Position numbers and translations under genes: made by a program
From: LSCE01 sp050485425
Lineage (GTDB): Bacteria; Pseudomonadota; Gammaproteobacteria; Nitrococcales; Aquisalimonadaceae
Reading direction: 5' to 3'
Assembly: GCA_050485425.1 (NCBI GenBank)
Contig: JBJHBJ010000002.1
Coordinates: 1-64,000 of the forward strand
DNA length: 64,000 nt
The notes under the pieces: model-generated
What the model saw: only the letters and a program-made list of their open reading frames with translations
The model's database searches: none
Told to the model about the DNA's origin: nothing
In this document: one piece after another, positions 8,345 to 18,107 of the stretch
Layout of the letters: every line of letters starts with the position of its first letter
How positions within the stretch are numbered: the first letter of the stretch is position 1

Positions 8345-8809
8345 ATGCTTCGGATCAATCGAGAAACGGATTATGCCACGGCCATTCTCAGCCTGATGGC
8401 CTTGCAGCCCGAGCAGCGTTACAGCGCTGCCTGGTTGTCTGCTCGACGCGGACTGCCGGCTCCGGTGGTCAGCAAGATACTCAAGCAGCTGGTCAGGGGC
8501 GGGATTCTGGTTTCGCACCGGGGTGCCAAGGGTGGGTACAGCCTGGGACGGCCTGCGGAGGATATTTCCGTGGCCGAAGTCATAACGGCAATCGAGGGAC
8601 CGATTGCGCTGACCGATTGCATCGAGGGCGGCGGCAGTGCCTGTCAGTACAGCCCGCTCTGTGCCATCAGCCACAACTGGTCGCGGCTGAACGATGTGTT
8701 TTACGACGCGCTCAAATCGGTCTCCCTGAAGGACATGAGCAAACCGCTGGATAATGGGCACCCGAGCCTGAAGGCCGTGCACCAGCGGGTCAAATCGGCT
8801 GTGAGCTAA
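8345..8809 (+). CDS. SufR/IscR-like Rrf2-family regulator of the SUF operon
   Basis: The 154-residue protein is an Rrf2-type winged-helix regulator: the DNA-binding domain spans about 1-80 (RINRETDYATAIL, GAKGGYSLGRP), and three cysteines at DCIEGGGSACQYSPLC provide likely [2Fe-2S] ligands. Position as first gene of sufBCDSU identifies it as the SUF-specific Rrf2 regulator common in Proteobacteria, which senses Fe-S status and represses the operon when clusters suffice. The ATG at 8345 starts the conserved MLRINRETDYA; the frame continues upstream through the promoter but that is not coding. It is separated from sufB by 13 bp. Confidence 0.92.
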   Translation: MLRINRETDYATAILSLMALQPEQRYSAAWLSARRGLPAPVVSKILKQLVRGGILVSHRGAKGGYSLGRPAEDISVAEVITAIEGPIALTDCIEGGGSACQYSPLCAISHNWSRLNDVFYDALKSVSLKDMSKPLDNGHPSLKAVHQRVKSAVS

Positions 8810-8822
8810 GCGGAGCAGGATT

Positions 8823-10283
8823 ATGTCTGCCAGCAGTGACACGATCAATGAACTCACCCGCAAGGGCTACGAGTACGGCTTCATCACCGATATCGAACAG
8901 GAATCCGCACCGCCGGGCCTGAACGAGGATATCGTCCGCTTCATTTCCGCCAAGAAGGAAGAGCCGGAGTGGATGCTGGAGTGGCGCCTGGAGGCCTACC
9001 GCAACTGGCTGGATATGACGCCCCCGAAATGGGCACACGTGCATTATCCGCCAATCGATTTCCAGGCCATCAGCTACTACGCGGCCCCGAAGAACCAGCC
9101 GAAGAGTCTGGACGAGGTGGACCCGAAGCTGCTCGAAACCTACGAGAAGCTGGGTATTCCCATGCACGAGCGGGAAATGCTGGCCGGTGTCTCCGGCGAG
9201 AAGAGCAATGTCGCCGTGGATGCGGTGTTCGACAGCGTTTCCGTGGGTACCACCTACAAGGACAAGCTGGCGGAGAAGGGCATCATCTTCTGCTCGATGT
9301 CGGAAGCCGTCCGCGAGCACCCGGAACTGGTTCGGAAGTATATCGGTTCGGTGGTCCCGCGCGGTGACAACTATTTCGCGGCGCTCAACTCTGCGGTGTT
9401 CTCCGATGGCTCCTTCGTCTTCATCCCCAGGGGCGTACGCTGCCCGATGGAGTTGAGCACGTACTTCCGCATGAACGCTGGTCATACCGGGCAGTTCGAG
9501 CGGACGCTGATCATTGCCGAGGAAGGTTCGCACGTCTCCTATCTTGAAGGCTGCACGGCGCCCATGCGCGACGAAAACCAGCTTCACGCCGCAGTGGTGG
9601 AACTGGTGGCGCACAAGGATGCGGAGATCAAGTACTCCACGGTGCAGAACTGGTATCCGGGCGACGAGAACGGCAAGGGTGGCATCTACAACTTCGTGAC
9701 CAAGCGGGGTCTTTGCGAGGGTGCCAACTCCAAGATTTCGTGGACGCAGGTGGAGACCGGCTCGGCCATCACCTGGAAATATCCCAGCTGTGTGCTGCGC
9801 GGTGACAACTCCGTCGGCGAGTTCTACTCCGTGGCGGTGACCCGCGGTCGCCAGCAGGCGGATACCGGCACCAAGATGATTCACATGGGCAAGAATACCC
9901 GCAGCACGATCATCTCCAAGGGGATTTCCGCGGGCCACGGCCAGCAGAGCTACCGCGGCCTGGTGCGTGTGGCACCCACGGCGTCCGGCGCACGGAACTA
10001 TTCCCAGTGCGATTCCATGCTGATCGGCGACCAGTGTGCGGCGCATACCTTCCCGTACATCGACGCCCAACACCCCGGTGCCCAGATCGAGCACGAGGCC
10101 ACCACCTCCCGCATCAGCGAAGACCAGCTCTTCTACTGCATGCAGCGGGGCATCGGCGCCGAGGAGGCTGTGTCGCTGATCGTCAATGGCTTCTGCCGTG
10201 ACGTGTTCAAGACGCTGCCCATGGAGTTCGCCGTTGAGGCGCAGAAGCTGCTGGAGGTCACGCTGGAAGACAGCGTGGGCTGA
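8823..10283 (+). CDS. sufB: Fe-S cluster scaffold subunit SufB
   Basis: The 486-residue protein is full length for SufB. It contains the characteristic RGVRCPMELSTYFRMN, AEEGSHVSYLEGCTAP, SKGISAGHGQQSYRG and the C-terminal IEHEATTSRISEDQLFY segment of the SufB/SufD beta-helix core. SufB forms the SufBC2D complex and assembles nascent Fe-S clusters using sulfur delivered from SufS. AGGA precedes the ATG. It follows sufR and precedes sufC by 67 bp. Confidence 0.97.
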   Translation: MSASSDTINELTRKGYEYGFITDIEQESAPPGLNEDIVRFISAKKEEPEWMLEWRLEAYRNWLDMTPPKWAHVHYPPIDFQAISYYAAPKNQPKSLDEVDPKLLETYEKLGIPMHEREMLAGVSGEKSNVAVDAVFDSVSVGTTYKDKLAEKGIIFCSMSEAVREHPELVRKYIGSVVPRGDNYFAALNSAVFSDGSFVFIPRGVRCPMELSTYFRMNAGHTGQFERTLIIAEEGSHVSYLEGCTAPMRDENQLHAAVVELVAHKDAEIKYSTVQNWYPGDENGKGGIYNFVTKRGLCEGANSKISWTQVETGSAITWKYPSCVLRGDNSVGEFYSVAVTRGRQQADTGTKMIHMGKNTRSTIISKGISAGHGQQSYRGLVRVAPTASGARNYSQCDSMLIGDQCAAHTFPYIDAQHPGAQIEHEATTSRISEDQLFYCMQRGIGAEEAVSLIVNGFCRDVFKTLPMEFAVEAQKLLEVTLEDSVG

Positions 10284-10350
10284 GCGTGGCCGCACCGCCG
10301 TGGCCGGGTGCGGCCACGGGCATCGAATAACGTTTTGTGGAGTCTGTTAC

Positions 10351-11106
<756 letters not shown>

Positions 11107-11115
11107 GGGGTGAAC

Positions 11116-12441
11116 ATGTCCGCTGTCGCACAAGCCAACAGTGTCTATCTCGAGGAGTTCCGGGCACAGGGCCGCTCCGAACCGGGCTGGCTGGCCGAGC
11201 GCCGCGAAGCCGGCATCCAGGCCTTCGAGCAGCAGGGGTTCCCGCACCGCAAGGTGGAAGCCTGGCGCAACGTCAAGCTGGGCAGCATCACCCAGGAGCA
11301 CTACCGGCAGACCGGAAGTGCCGGTACCGTACCAATGGCGCTCACGCCGACTGCTGCGGTGGTCCCGGACGCGTATCGTCTGGTTTTCGTGGACGGGTAT
11401 CTGAGTCGAAATCACGCGGCTACCGGACAATTGCCGGCAGGCGTGACGTTACGCAGCCTCGCTTCGGCTCTGGAACAGGAGCCGGCCTTGCTGGAAACCG
11501 ATCTGGCTGCCCATGCGGAGTTGGGGCGGCATCCGTTCGCCGCGCTCAACACCGCGTTCTGGGCGGATGGCGCGCTGCTGGATGTCGCCGCCGATGTCCG
11601 GCTGGACCGCCCGGTGGTGTTGGTCTTCCTCACCAGCGAAGGCGCCGGCTACCACGCCAGCTATCCGCGTGTGCTGATCCGCGCCGGCGCAGGGGCCGAG
11701 CTTGACGTGGTTCAAGTCCATGCCGGCCCTTCCGGCCTGGCCTATCTGACCTGCCCGGTCACCGAGATCGTTGCCGATGCCAACAGCAGCGTGCGCTTCC
11801 ATCAGCTTCAGGAAGAGGGTGACAGCGGCGTGCATCTGGGTCTGGTCCATGCGCAACTGAATCGTGATGCCCGGATCGCCGTGCACGGCTTCAGCGCCGG
11901 CGGCAAGACCGCCCGTACCGATTTCTACGTCAATCTGGCGTCGGAAGGCGCGGAGGCGACTCTGAACGGGCTTTATCTGGTGAGTGACGGCCAGTATTGC
12001 GATTACCACACCTGGGTTCGGCACCAGGCACCGCACTGCAACAGCCATCAGACCTTCAAGGGTGTGCTGGAAGGGCGGGCGGAATCCGTGTTCGACGGCT
12101 TGATTCATGTGGCCAAGGGTGCGCAGAAGACCGACTCACAGCAGCAGAACCGTAACCTGTTGCTCAGCCCCCGTGCCCTGGCTCATTCCAATCCCCGGCT
12201 CGAGATCTATGCCGATGACGTCAAGTGCGCGCACGGTTCCACCGTGGGCGAGCTCGACGAGGACGCCCTGTTCTATCTGCGCTCGCGCGGCGTCGGCGAG
12301 GAAGACGCCCGGGGTTTGCTGACGTTCGCGTTCGCCAACGAGATGCTGAAATCCGTTACGGTCGACGCATTGCGCAGCTATGAAAGTCAGCGGCTCTCCG
12401 GCCTGCTGCCGGGGGATGCTTCGGTCAAGGAGTTGTCATGA
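11116..12441 (+). CDS. sufD: Fe-S assembly protein SufD
   Basis: The 441-residue product is SufD, the paralogue of SufB in the SufBC2D scaffold. The C-terminal half carries the family core (HNCxxHQTFKGVLEGRAESVFDG-like region, KTDSQQQNRNLLLS, KCAHGSTVGELDEDALFYL). The N-terminal half is more variable, as is usual. I prefer ATG 11116, which has GAGG 7 bp upstream, over GTG 11110. The stop overlaps the sufS start (ATGA), indicating translational coupling. Confidence 0.95.
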   Translation: MSAVAQANSVYLEEFRAQGRSEPGWLAERREAGIQAFEQQGFPHRKVEAWRNVKLGSITQEHYRQTGSAGTVPMALTPTAAVVPDAYRLVFVDGYLSRNHAATGQLPAGVTLRSLASALEQEPALLETDLAAHAELGRHPFAALNTAFWADGALLDVAADVRLDRPVVLVFLTSEGAGYHASYPRVLIRAGAGAELDVVQVHAGPSGLAYLTCPVTEIVADANSSVRFHQLQEEGDSGVHLGLVHAQLNRDARIAVHGFSAGGKTARTDFYVNLASEGAEATLNGLYLVSDGQYCDYHTWVRHQAPHCNSHQTFKGVLEGRAESVFDGLIHVAKGAQKTDSQQQNRNLLLSPRALAHSNPRLEIYADDVKCAHGSTVGELDEDALFYLRSRGVGEEDARGLLTFAFANEMLKSVTVDALRSYESQRLSGLLPGDASVKELS

Positions 12442-13697
12442 GTTCCGCGGAGAAGCTCCACGTACAGCCCGGTGGTGGCCTCGATCTGGATGCCATCCGC
12501 CGGGAATTCCCGGTCCTGGATCAGGAGATCAACGGCCACCCGCTGGTCTACCTGGACAACGGCGCGAGTGCACAGAAGCCGGAAGCCGTGATCGAGGCGG
12601 AAGCGCGCTGCTACCGGGAATACTACGCCAATATCCACCGCGGGGTGCATTACCTTTCGCAACGCTCCACCAGCGCCTTCGAAGGGGTTCGCGGCAAGGT
12701 CCAGGGTCTGATCAACGCGCCCAGCGAGAAAGAGATCGTCTTCACCCGTGGCGCCACCGAAAGCATGAACCTGGTGGCATACAGCTATCTGCGCCCGAGG
12801 TTGCGGCCGGGTGAGGAAATACTGATTACTGCGATGGAGCACCATTCCAATATCGTGCCCTGGCAGATCATCTGTGAGCACACCGGTGCGAAGCTGGTAG
12901 TCGTCCCCATCTCCGACGCCGGTGAAATCAGCCTGGACGATGTCGCCGAACGCCTCAACCATCGCACGCGCCTGGTCAGTGTCGTCCACGTCTCAAATGC
13001 GTTGGGCACGGTCAACCCGGTGCGGCAGGTGATCGAGCTGGCCCATGCCCGGGACATTCCGGTGATGCTGGACGGCGCTCAGGCCGTGCCCCATATGCCG
13101 GTGGACGTACAGGCGCTGGATTGCGATTTCTACGCGTTTTCCGGGCACAAGGTCTACGGCCCGACCGGAACCGGTGTGCTGTGGGCACGTTACGATCTGC
13201 TCAAGTCCATGGCGCCCTGGCAGGGCGGCGGTGACATGATCCGCTCCGTGAGCTTCGAGAAGACGGAATTCGCCGACCCGCCCGCCCGTTTCGAGGCCGG
13301 CACCCCCAATATTGCCGGCGTCATCGGTCTGGGCGCCGCAATCGACTGGTTCCAGGCGCTGGACCCGGCGGCGGTGGCCGCGCATGAAGCGGATCTGCTG
13401 CACTACGCCACGGGCAAGTTGCAGGCTATTCCGGGGCTGCGTCTGATCGGAACGGCGAAGGAGCGGGCGGGGGTCATCTCCTTCGTCATGGATGATGCCC
13501 ACCCGCATGATATCGGTACCATTCTGGATGGCTACGGCGTTGCCGTCAGGGCAGGGCATCACTGTGCCCAGCCGGTGATGCAGCGTTACGGCATTCCGGC
13601 CACCGCGCGCGCCTCGTTCGGTGTCTACAACACCCGGGCCGAGGTCGACCGTCTGGTCGAGGCTATCGGCAAGGTCCGCGAGCTGTTCGGCGGCTGA
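12438..13697 (+). CDS. sufS: Type II cysteine desulfurase SufS
   Basis: The 419-residue PLP enzyme removes sulfur from cysteine as a protein persulfide. It has FSGHKVYGPTGTGVLW with the Schiff-base Lys, the RGVHYLS and FTRGATESMNLVA segments, and the catalytic Cys in RAGHHCAQPVM, followed by ATARASFGVYNT. Class II enzymes need a partner (SufU or SufE) to accept sulfur; sufU follows with a 1-bp overlap and sufE is at 47416-47829. It overlaps sufD by 4 bp. Confidence 0.97.
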   Translation: MSSAEKLHVQPGGGLDLDAIRREFPVLDQEINGHPLVYLDNGASAQKPEAVIEAEARCYREYYANIHRGVHYLSQRSTSAFEGVRGKVQGLINAPSEKEIVFTRGATESMNLVAYSYLRPRLRPGEEILITAMEHHSNIVPWQIICEHTGAKLVVVPISDAGEISLDDVAERLNHRTRLVSVVHVSNALGTVNPVRQVIELAHARDIPVMLDGAQAVPHMPVDVQALDCDFYAFSGHKVYGPTGTGVLWARYDLLKSMAPWQGGGDMIRSVSFEKTEFADPPARFEAGTPNIAGVIGLGAAIDWFQALDPAAVAAHEADLLHYATGKLQAIPGLRLIGTAKERAGVISFVMDDAHPHDIGTILDGYGVAVRAGHHCAQPVMQRYGIPATARASFGVYNTRAEVDRLVEAIGKVRELFGG

Positions 13698-14155
13698 TGT
13701 CCGAACTGGCCGATCTCTACCAGCGGGTGGTGATTGATCACAATCGCAATCCCAGGCATTTCTACCGGGTCGAGCCTCACAGTCACCGTGGCGAGGGGTT
13801 CAATCCGCTGTGTGGGGATCAGGTAACGCTGTACCTGCGAGTACGTGAAGGCATTGTCGAGGAGGCGGGTTTTCAGGGGGAAAGCTGCGCGGTTGCCACT
13901 GCCTCGGCTTCATTGCTCACCGAGGCCCTGCAGGGGCGCTCCGTGGACGAGACGCGCCGGCTGATCGAGACGGTGGAAGGCCTGATTGCCGGCCACGACG
14001 ACGTGGCCGACGCAGATGGGCTTGGGGAATTGACGGTGCTTGCCAGCATTCGCCGGTTTCCCGGGCGCAGCAAGTGTGCGGCTCTGCCGTGGCGTACGCT
14101 GCAGGCGGCTCTGGATGGTGATACCGCCCGGTCCGTCTCCACGGAAACGGGCTAG
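13697..14155 (+). CDS. sufU: SufU-type NifU-N/IscU-fold sulfur acceptor
   Basis: The 152-residue protein has the IscU fold with three conserved cysteines: NPLCGD, GESCAVATASAS and RSKCAALPW, the last being the typical SufU C-terminal motif. In the SUF system SufU is a zinc-dependent sulfurtransferase partner of SufS rather than a scaffold; an insertion between the second and third Cys (about 85-120) supports SufU over IscU. Its start overlaps the sufS stop by one base (TGATG). Its last 4 bp overlap the convergent chemoreceptor-like gene. Confidence 0.92.
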   Translation: MSELADLYQRVVIDHNRNPRHFYRVEPHSHRGEGFNPLCGDQVTLYLRVREGIVEEAGFQGESCAVATASASLLTEALQGRSVDETRRLIETVEGLIAGHDDVADADGLGELTVLASIRRFPGRSKCAALPWRTLQAALDGDTARSVSTETG

Positions 14156-15807
14156 TTCCGCAGCGCCCGTGCCAGGGTCTGCAACTCCCGCAGTGCATTG
14201 TCCAGCGAGGATCCGGATTCATCCAGTTGGTCCAGTGGTCCGCCTGCCTGCTGGTTGAGGCGTTCCATGGCCTGCACTTCGTCCACCAGCGCCGTCGCAT
14301 GTTCGTCGACGTTTTCCATGGCGCTGCCAATGGCCTGGTTGACGTCTCCCAGCGAAGCGGTACGTGCCGCTACCTGCCGGGCGCGATCGGTCGCGCGTTC
14401 GCCAAGTTCCAGCATGCTGCCGGCTTCCTCGATCAGACCCTGCAGGGTCTGATCGATCTCCATGGTCGCCTGGCCGGTCTGCTCCGCCAGTTCCTTGATT
14501 TCCTCCGCCACCTTGGCGAAGCCGCGGCCGGCCTCGCCGGCCCGCGCCGCTTCAATCGCGGCATTCAGCGCCAGCAGGTTGGTCTGCTTGGAAATGGCGG
14601 CAATGCCGGAGGCGGCCTTGCCCACCCGTTGCAGGGCGTCGTTCAGGCGGCGGAGCTCATCGTGCACCGCGGTGGCGTCCACGGTGAGCTGTTCGATCCG
14701 TTGCACCGCGTTGTCGATATGTGAGCGGGAGTCGTTCATGTCCTTGGCAGCGGTCGCGGCGACGTGCTGGGCTCCGCGCGCCGAGGAATCCACCAGTCGG
14801 CCCCCCTCCAGCAGTGACTCCGCGTCCTGGCGTAACACGGGCAATTGCTCCAGGCTGTTCCGCAACAGCGTGTTGGCGGCTTCCACCTTCCGCTGGATCC
14901 GTTCCGGTAACTGGCGGTCGCTGGCGCTCTTCTCCAGGGTATTCAAACCCTCTTCGGATTCGCCGCGTGCCTCTGCCAGTGCCGCTTCCACGCCCGTCGT
15001 GTTCTCCCGCATGCGGTCGACACCCGAAGCCATGGATCGGGCGCCGTCATCAATGCGGATCACGGCGCTGCGGATCTGGGAGGATTCCCTCTCCACGTCC
15101 TGCATCGCATCCGCCACCGCCTCCATCATTCTGGCGAGTTCCTCCGCGCTTTCGCGAACCTCCGCACCACGTTCGCGGCCGGTGGCGGCGCGCGAAGTCA
15201 ATGTCTCGCCACAGCGGGCCACATCCTCCAGCAAGTGCTGGATATCCCCCGTGGACTGGGCGGTCTGGCGCGCCAGTTCCTTGACGTGCTCGGCCACCAC
15301 GGCGAAGCCCCGCCCCGAATGCCCGGCGCGAGTGGCCTCGATGGTGGCATTCAGGGCCAACAGGTTGGTCTGCTTGGCGATGCGGGTGATTGTGGTTGCG
15401 GCCTGGTTGACGCGGTCCAGTGCTTGCTGCAGCCGGACCATCTGCTCGGCGATCGAGCCGACGGTATCACTGAGTCCACAGACGGTATCCACCGAGCTTT
15501 GAACCGTTGCCCGCCAGTCACGTACCGCCCGGGAAGCGCTCGAAGCGGCCTGGCCGGCTTCGTGGCTGAGGCCCTCGACGCGGGCTCCCCGTTGCTTCAT
15601 GTCCTGCGCGATCTGCAGCAGCTCATCCAGCGGCGTGGCTTCCGTAGCCACCTGCGAGACTGCCGCACGCAAGGCATGGCGGAGGCGGCCAAGCGGTTCC
15701 TCCAGCGCGAGGTCCCGGGGTGCGGGTGGCGCCGTCTCTGCGGCGGTGGTGACGGGCTGGTTCCCGGGCTTTTTGCCGAGACGAAGGGCTTGCAGGAATG
15801 ATGTCAT
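14152..15807 (-). CDS. Soluble chemoreceptor-like protein with two MCP signalling tips
   Basis: The 551-residue protein is almost entirely helical with no membrane segment or obvious sensor domain. It contains two copies of the methyl-accepting chemotaxis signalling hairpin: KQTNLLALNATIEATRAG near 145-162 and KQTNLLALNAAIEAARAG near 407-424, each followed by GRGFA-VVAE or GRGFAKVAEE. Ordinary chemoreceptors have one. A Pro-rich N-terminal tail (about 14-32) precedes the first bundle. I chose ATG 15807; a GTG at 15846 adds 13 residues with no better ribosome site. The gene is divergent from the diguanylate cyclase at 16176. It may bind CheA/CheW or serve as a cytoplasmic scaffold; this is inference. 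Confidence 0.85.
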   Translation of the reverse strand: MTSFLQALRLGKKPGNQPVTTAAETAPPAPRDLALEEPLGRLRHALRAAVSQVATEATPLDELLQIAQDMKQRGARVEGLSHEAGQAASSASRAVRDWRATVQSSVDTVCGLSDTVGSIAEQMVRLQQALDRVNQAATTITRIAKQTNLLALNATIEATRAGHSGRGFAVVAEHVKELARQTAQSTGDIQHLLEDVARCGETLTSRAATGRERGAEVRESAEELARMMEAVADAMQDVERESSQIRSAVIRIDDGARSMASGVDRMRENTTGVEAALAEARGESEEGLNTLEKSASDRQLPERIQRKVEAANTLLRNSLEQLPVLRQDAESLLEGGRLVDSSARGAQHVAATAAKDMNDSRSHIDNAVQRIEQLTVDATAVHDELRRLNDALQRVGKAASGIAAISKQTNLLALNAAIEAARAGEAGRGFAKVAEEIKELAEQTGQATMEIDQTLQGLIEEAGSMLELGERATDRARQVAARTASLGDVNQAIGSAMENVDEHATALVDEVQAMERLNQQAGGPLDQLDESGSSLDNALRELQTLARALRN

Positions 15808-15886
15808 CAACGCTGTTCGCTCGCGGTTAGGGAAATCGGCATACACGGTAGATCGGCCGGAAAGTGCATTTCTTTACGGAGACAAG

Positions 15887-15933
15887 TAGTGTCCCGTAAC
15901 AGAAATGCTGCGAACTTCTGTTACGGGACACTA
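15887..15933. repeat. Palindromic element, copy 2 (perfect 18-bp arms, 11-nt loop)
   Basis: Arms 15887-15904 (TAGTGTCCCGTAACAGAA) and 15916-15933 are perfectly complementary around the loop ATGCTGCGAAC. It is the same element as 553-601, differing by two loop bases and a few stem positions. It sits in the divergent intergenic region between the chemoreceptor-like gene and a diguanylate cyclase, so it cannot be a simple terminator for either. Confidence 0.85.
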
Positions 15934-16037
15934 GGCAGCCGGTCTCTCAGACTGTTTGAAAAAGCGATCAAAAACGCGGGACCAAATCTCAGTTTCCTTA
16001 ACTCCCGCACATTTTCTGAATACGATCTGCAGGCATA

Positions 16038-16084
16038 CTGATGCCCGGGTCGGAAGATCGTCGATTCTCTGACCCGGGCATCAG
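16038..16084 (+). repeat. Perfect 14-bp inverted repeat in the leader of the diguanylate cyclase gene
   Basis: Arms 16038-16051 (CTGATGCCCGGGTC) and 16071-16084 pair perfectly around a 19-nt loop. It lies 91 bp before the ATG at 16176 and lacks a T-tract. It could be an mRNA leader structure or an operator. The 368-bp gap 15808-16175 holds this and the 15887-15933 element; no convincing promoter was identified by eye. Confidence 0.6.
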
Positions 16085-16175
16085 GGGAAACGCGCATCAG
16101 TTCCTCCGGAGAACAAAAACAGACGTGGCATGCAACCACGACAGACCTTGCTTGGAAGACGACGAGGGGCAGGAC

Positions 16176-17795
16176 ATGAATGGGGCAGGGACACCCGAAA
16201 AGAACACGGCGGATCAGATACTGCCCGTGCTGAGAGAGCAGTACGGCGTCCTGGCCGAAGCCTGGCGCAGCCATATCGCCGACAGGCAGCTCAACTCCCT
16301 GGCAGCTTTCCGGGACAGCGCCGCCGAGCTTTCCCGCCAGGCGCATGCCGAGTCGCTGGAGCGCGTCGCAGAACTGGCGCTGATGCTGGAGGTGATGTGC
16401 GGCCCGGTGCTGCACGGAGAGGACGCGCTCGGGCCGGAATTCCACGACATTGTCGACCATTACGTCGGTGCCCTGGAGCAGGCCTGCGTGGAGGCGGCGC
16501 GGGGAGAGCAGCCGTCAGGGCCTGCCGAGGACAGTGCTTCCACCGTTTTGATGCTGGCACGCCACGGCGATCTGGATGCCAGTTGGCAGTTGGCGCATTT
16601 CGGCTACGAGCTGCAATTGTTTCCGACCGCCTCCAGATTGCTGGAAGCGGCTCGACAACATCCGCCCCAGGCCGTGATCCTGGATACAGGAGCCGTGGCC
16701 GAGATGGACGAGGTCATGATGCTGGCGAGCCATATCCGGGAGCTGCCGGATTCCGATATCCCGGTTTTCGTGATCAGTGCAACTGCCAGCATGGAGACCA
16801 GACTGGCAGCGGCACGCGCCGGGGTCACCGCCTTCATGGTCAAACCGGTGGATTTTCATGAACTGGTGGATCAACTGGATTCCATCCAGCCGGACCAGGA
16901 GCCGGCGCCGTTCAATCTCGTGCTGGTCGAGGACAGCCCCACCCAGGCCCGTTACTTCTCCATCGTGCTGGAACGAGCCGGCATGGACGTCACCGTGGTG
17001 CGCAACCCCATGGATGTGCTGGGCGTGCTGGACAATAAGCCTGCCGACCTGATTCTGATGGACATGTACATGCCGCACTGTAACGGCCATGAACTGGCAC
17101 AGGTGGTCCGGCAAGTGCCCCGGTACGCCAGTATCCCCATTGTGTTTCTCTCTGCCGAAACCAAAGTGGAGCGGCAATTGCGTGCCATGAGCAAGGGCGG
17201 GGACGATTTCCTGACCAAACCGATAGAACCGGCCCACCTGATTCGTTCGGTGTCCATTCGCGCAGAGCGCGCCCGTATGCTCCGCAGCCTGATGGTGACC
17301 GACAGCCTGACCGGCCTGCTCAACCATACGCACATCAAGGAAGAACTGGAGGCCGAGATCGCGCGGGCCGCGCGACGTGGGGGTACGGTCTGTTTCGCCA
17401 TGCTGGACATCGACCACTTCAAGGGCGTGAATGATACTTTCGGTCACCCGGCCGGGGATCGGGTCATCAAGACGCTGGCGCGCATGCTTCAGCAGCGCCT
17501 GCGGCGCGCGGATGCCATTGGCCGGTACGGCGGCGAGGAGTTTGCCGTGGTCATGCCGGATGCCACTCCGGAGCAGGCCGCCGCGGTGCTGAATGACATC
17601 CGCCAGCGGTTTGCCGATGTCCGTCAGACCGGGGAGGGGGGATCCTTCAATTCATCCTTCAGCGCCGGGCTGGCCTGTTATCCGGCTTGTGCCGATGCGA
17701 CGCAGATCACCATGGAGGCCGATATGGCGTTGTTTGCGGCCAAGTCCGCCGGCCGTAATCGTGTACGAATCGGCCGCCAGCGTGACGCTGAGTGA
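16176..17795 (+). CDS. Two-receiver diguanylate cyclase (PleD-like)
   Basis: The 539-residue protein begins with a helical region (about 1-115) resembling an Hpt-like bundle, then a degenerate first receiver domain (about 122-240, keeping the late KP but lacking the acidic pocket), a canonical second receiver (about 246-365, VEDS, phosphoacceptor D296 in LMDMYMP, K348), and a GGDEF domain with GGEEF at 452-456. An I-site RRAD precedes it by five residues. It should make c-di-GMP on phosphorylation and be product-inhibited. The start at 16176 is preceded by GAGGGGCAGGA; the frame runs further upstream through a hairpin and is unlikely to be used. Cognate kinase not in the window. Confidence 0.92.
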   Translation: MNGAGTPEKNTADQILPVLREQYGVLAEAWRSHIADRQLNSLAAFRDSAAELSRQAHAESLERVAELALMLEVMCGPVLHGEDALGPEFHDIVDHYVGALEQACVEAARGEQPSGPAEDSASTVLMLARHGDLDASWQLAHFGYELQLFPTASRLLEAARQHPPQAVILDTGAVAEMDEVMMLASHIRELPDSDIPVFVISATASMETRLAAARAGVTAFMVKPVDFHELVDQLDSIQPDQEPAPFNLVLVEDSPTQARYFSIVLERAGMDVTVVRNPMDVLGVLDNKPADLILMDMYMPHCNGHELAQVVRQVPRYASIPIVFLSAETKVERQLRAMSKGGDDFLTKPIEPAHLIRSVSIRAERARMLRSLMVTDSLTGLLNHTHIKEELEAEIARAARRGGTVCFAMLDIDHFKGVNDTFGHPAGDRVIKTLARMLQQRLRRADAIGRYGGEEFAVVMPDATPEQAAAVLNDIRQRFADVRQTGEGGSFNSSFSAGLACYPACADATQITMEADMALFAAKSAGRNRVRIGRQRDAE

Positions 17796-17858
17796 CCGGA
17801 CCGCCGGCAGGAATGTGATGCAGTTCCCACTCTGTCGCCGAATGGCGACTGGAAGGCG

Positions 17859-17885
17859 TTGTCGAGCCGGCGGATCTGGTACAAT
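17859..17885 (+). promoter_or_regulatory. Candidate extended -10 promoter upstream of dsbB
   Basis: TGGTACAAT (17877-17885) is a good extended -10 and TTGTCG lies at 17859-17864, giving a short 15-bp spacer. The 312-bp gap 17796-18107 otherwise holds nothing I can identify: open frames there have no ribosome site or recognisable product. Confidence 0.35.
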
Positions 17886-18107
17886 CGCGTCCGTCAAGGA
17901 ATCGCTGATGAATCCTCGTGCCCGCGGTTACAAGCGGGTATCCCGGGAGGCCAGGCGTGGTGTACGGCGTCCTGGTCACTCCACGGTCAGGTGCCGCAAC
18001 AGTGCAGCGCTTACGGGGGGCAATCAGCGCCTCCTTCACGGAGTGGGTCGGGTGGTTTGTGCAGGTACGGAAATCGCTCGAGGTTCCCATTAGCCCCGGA
18101 TCCTTGT

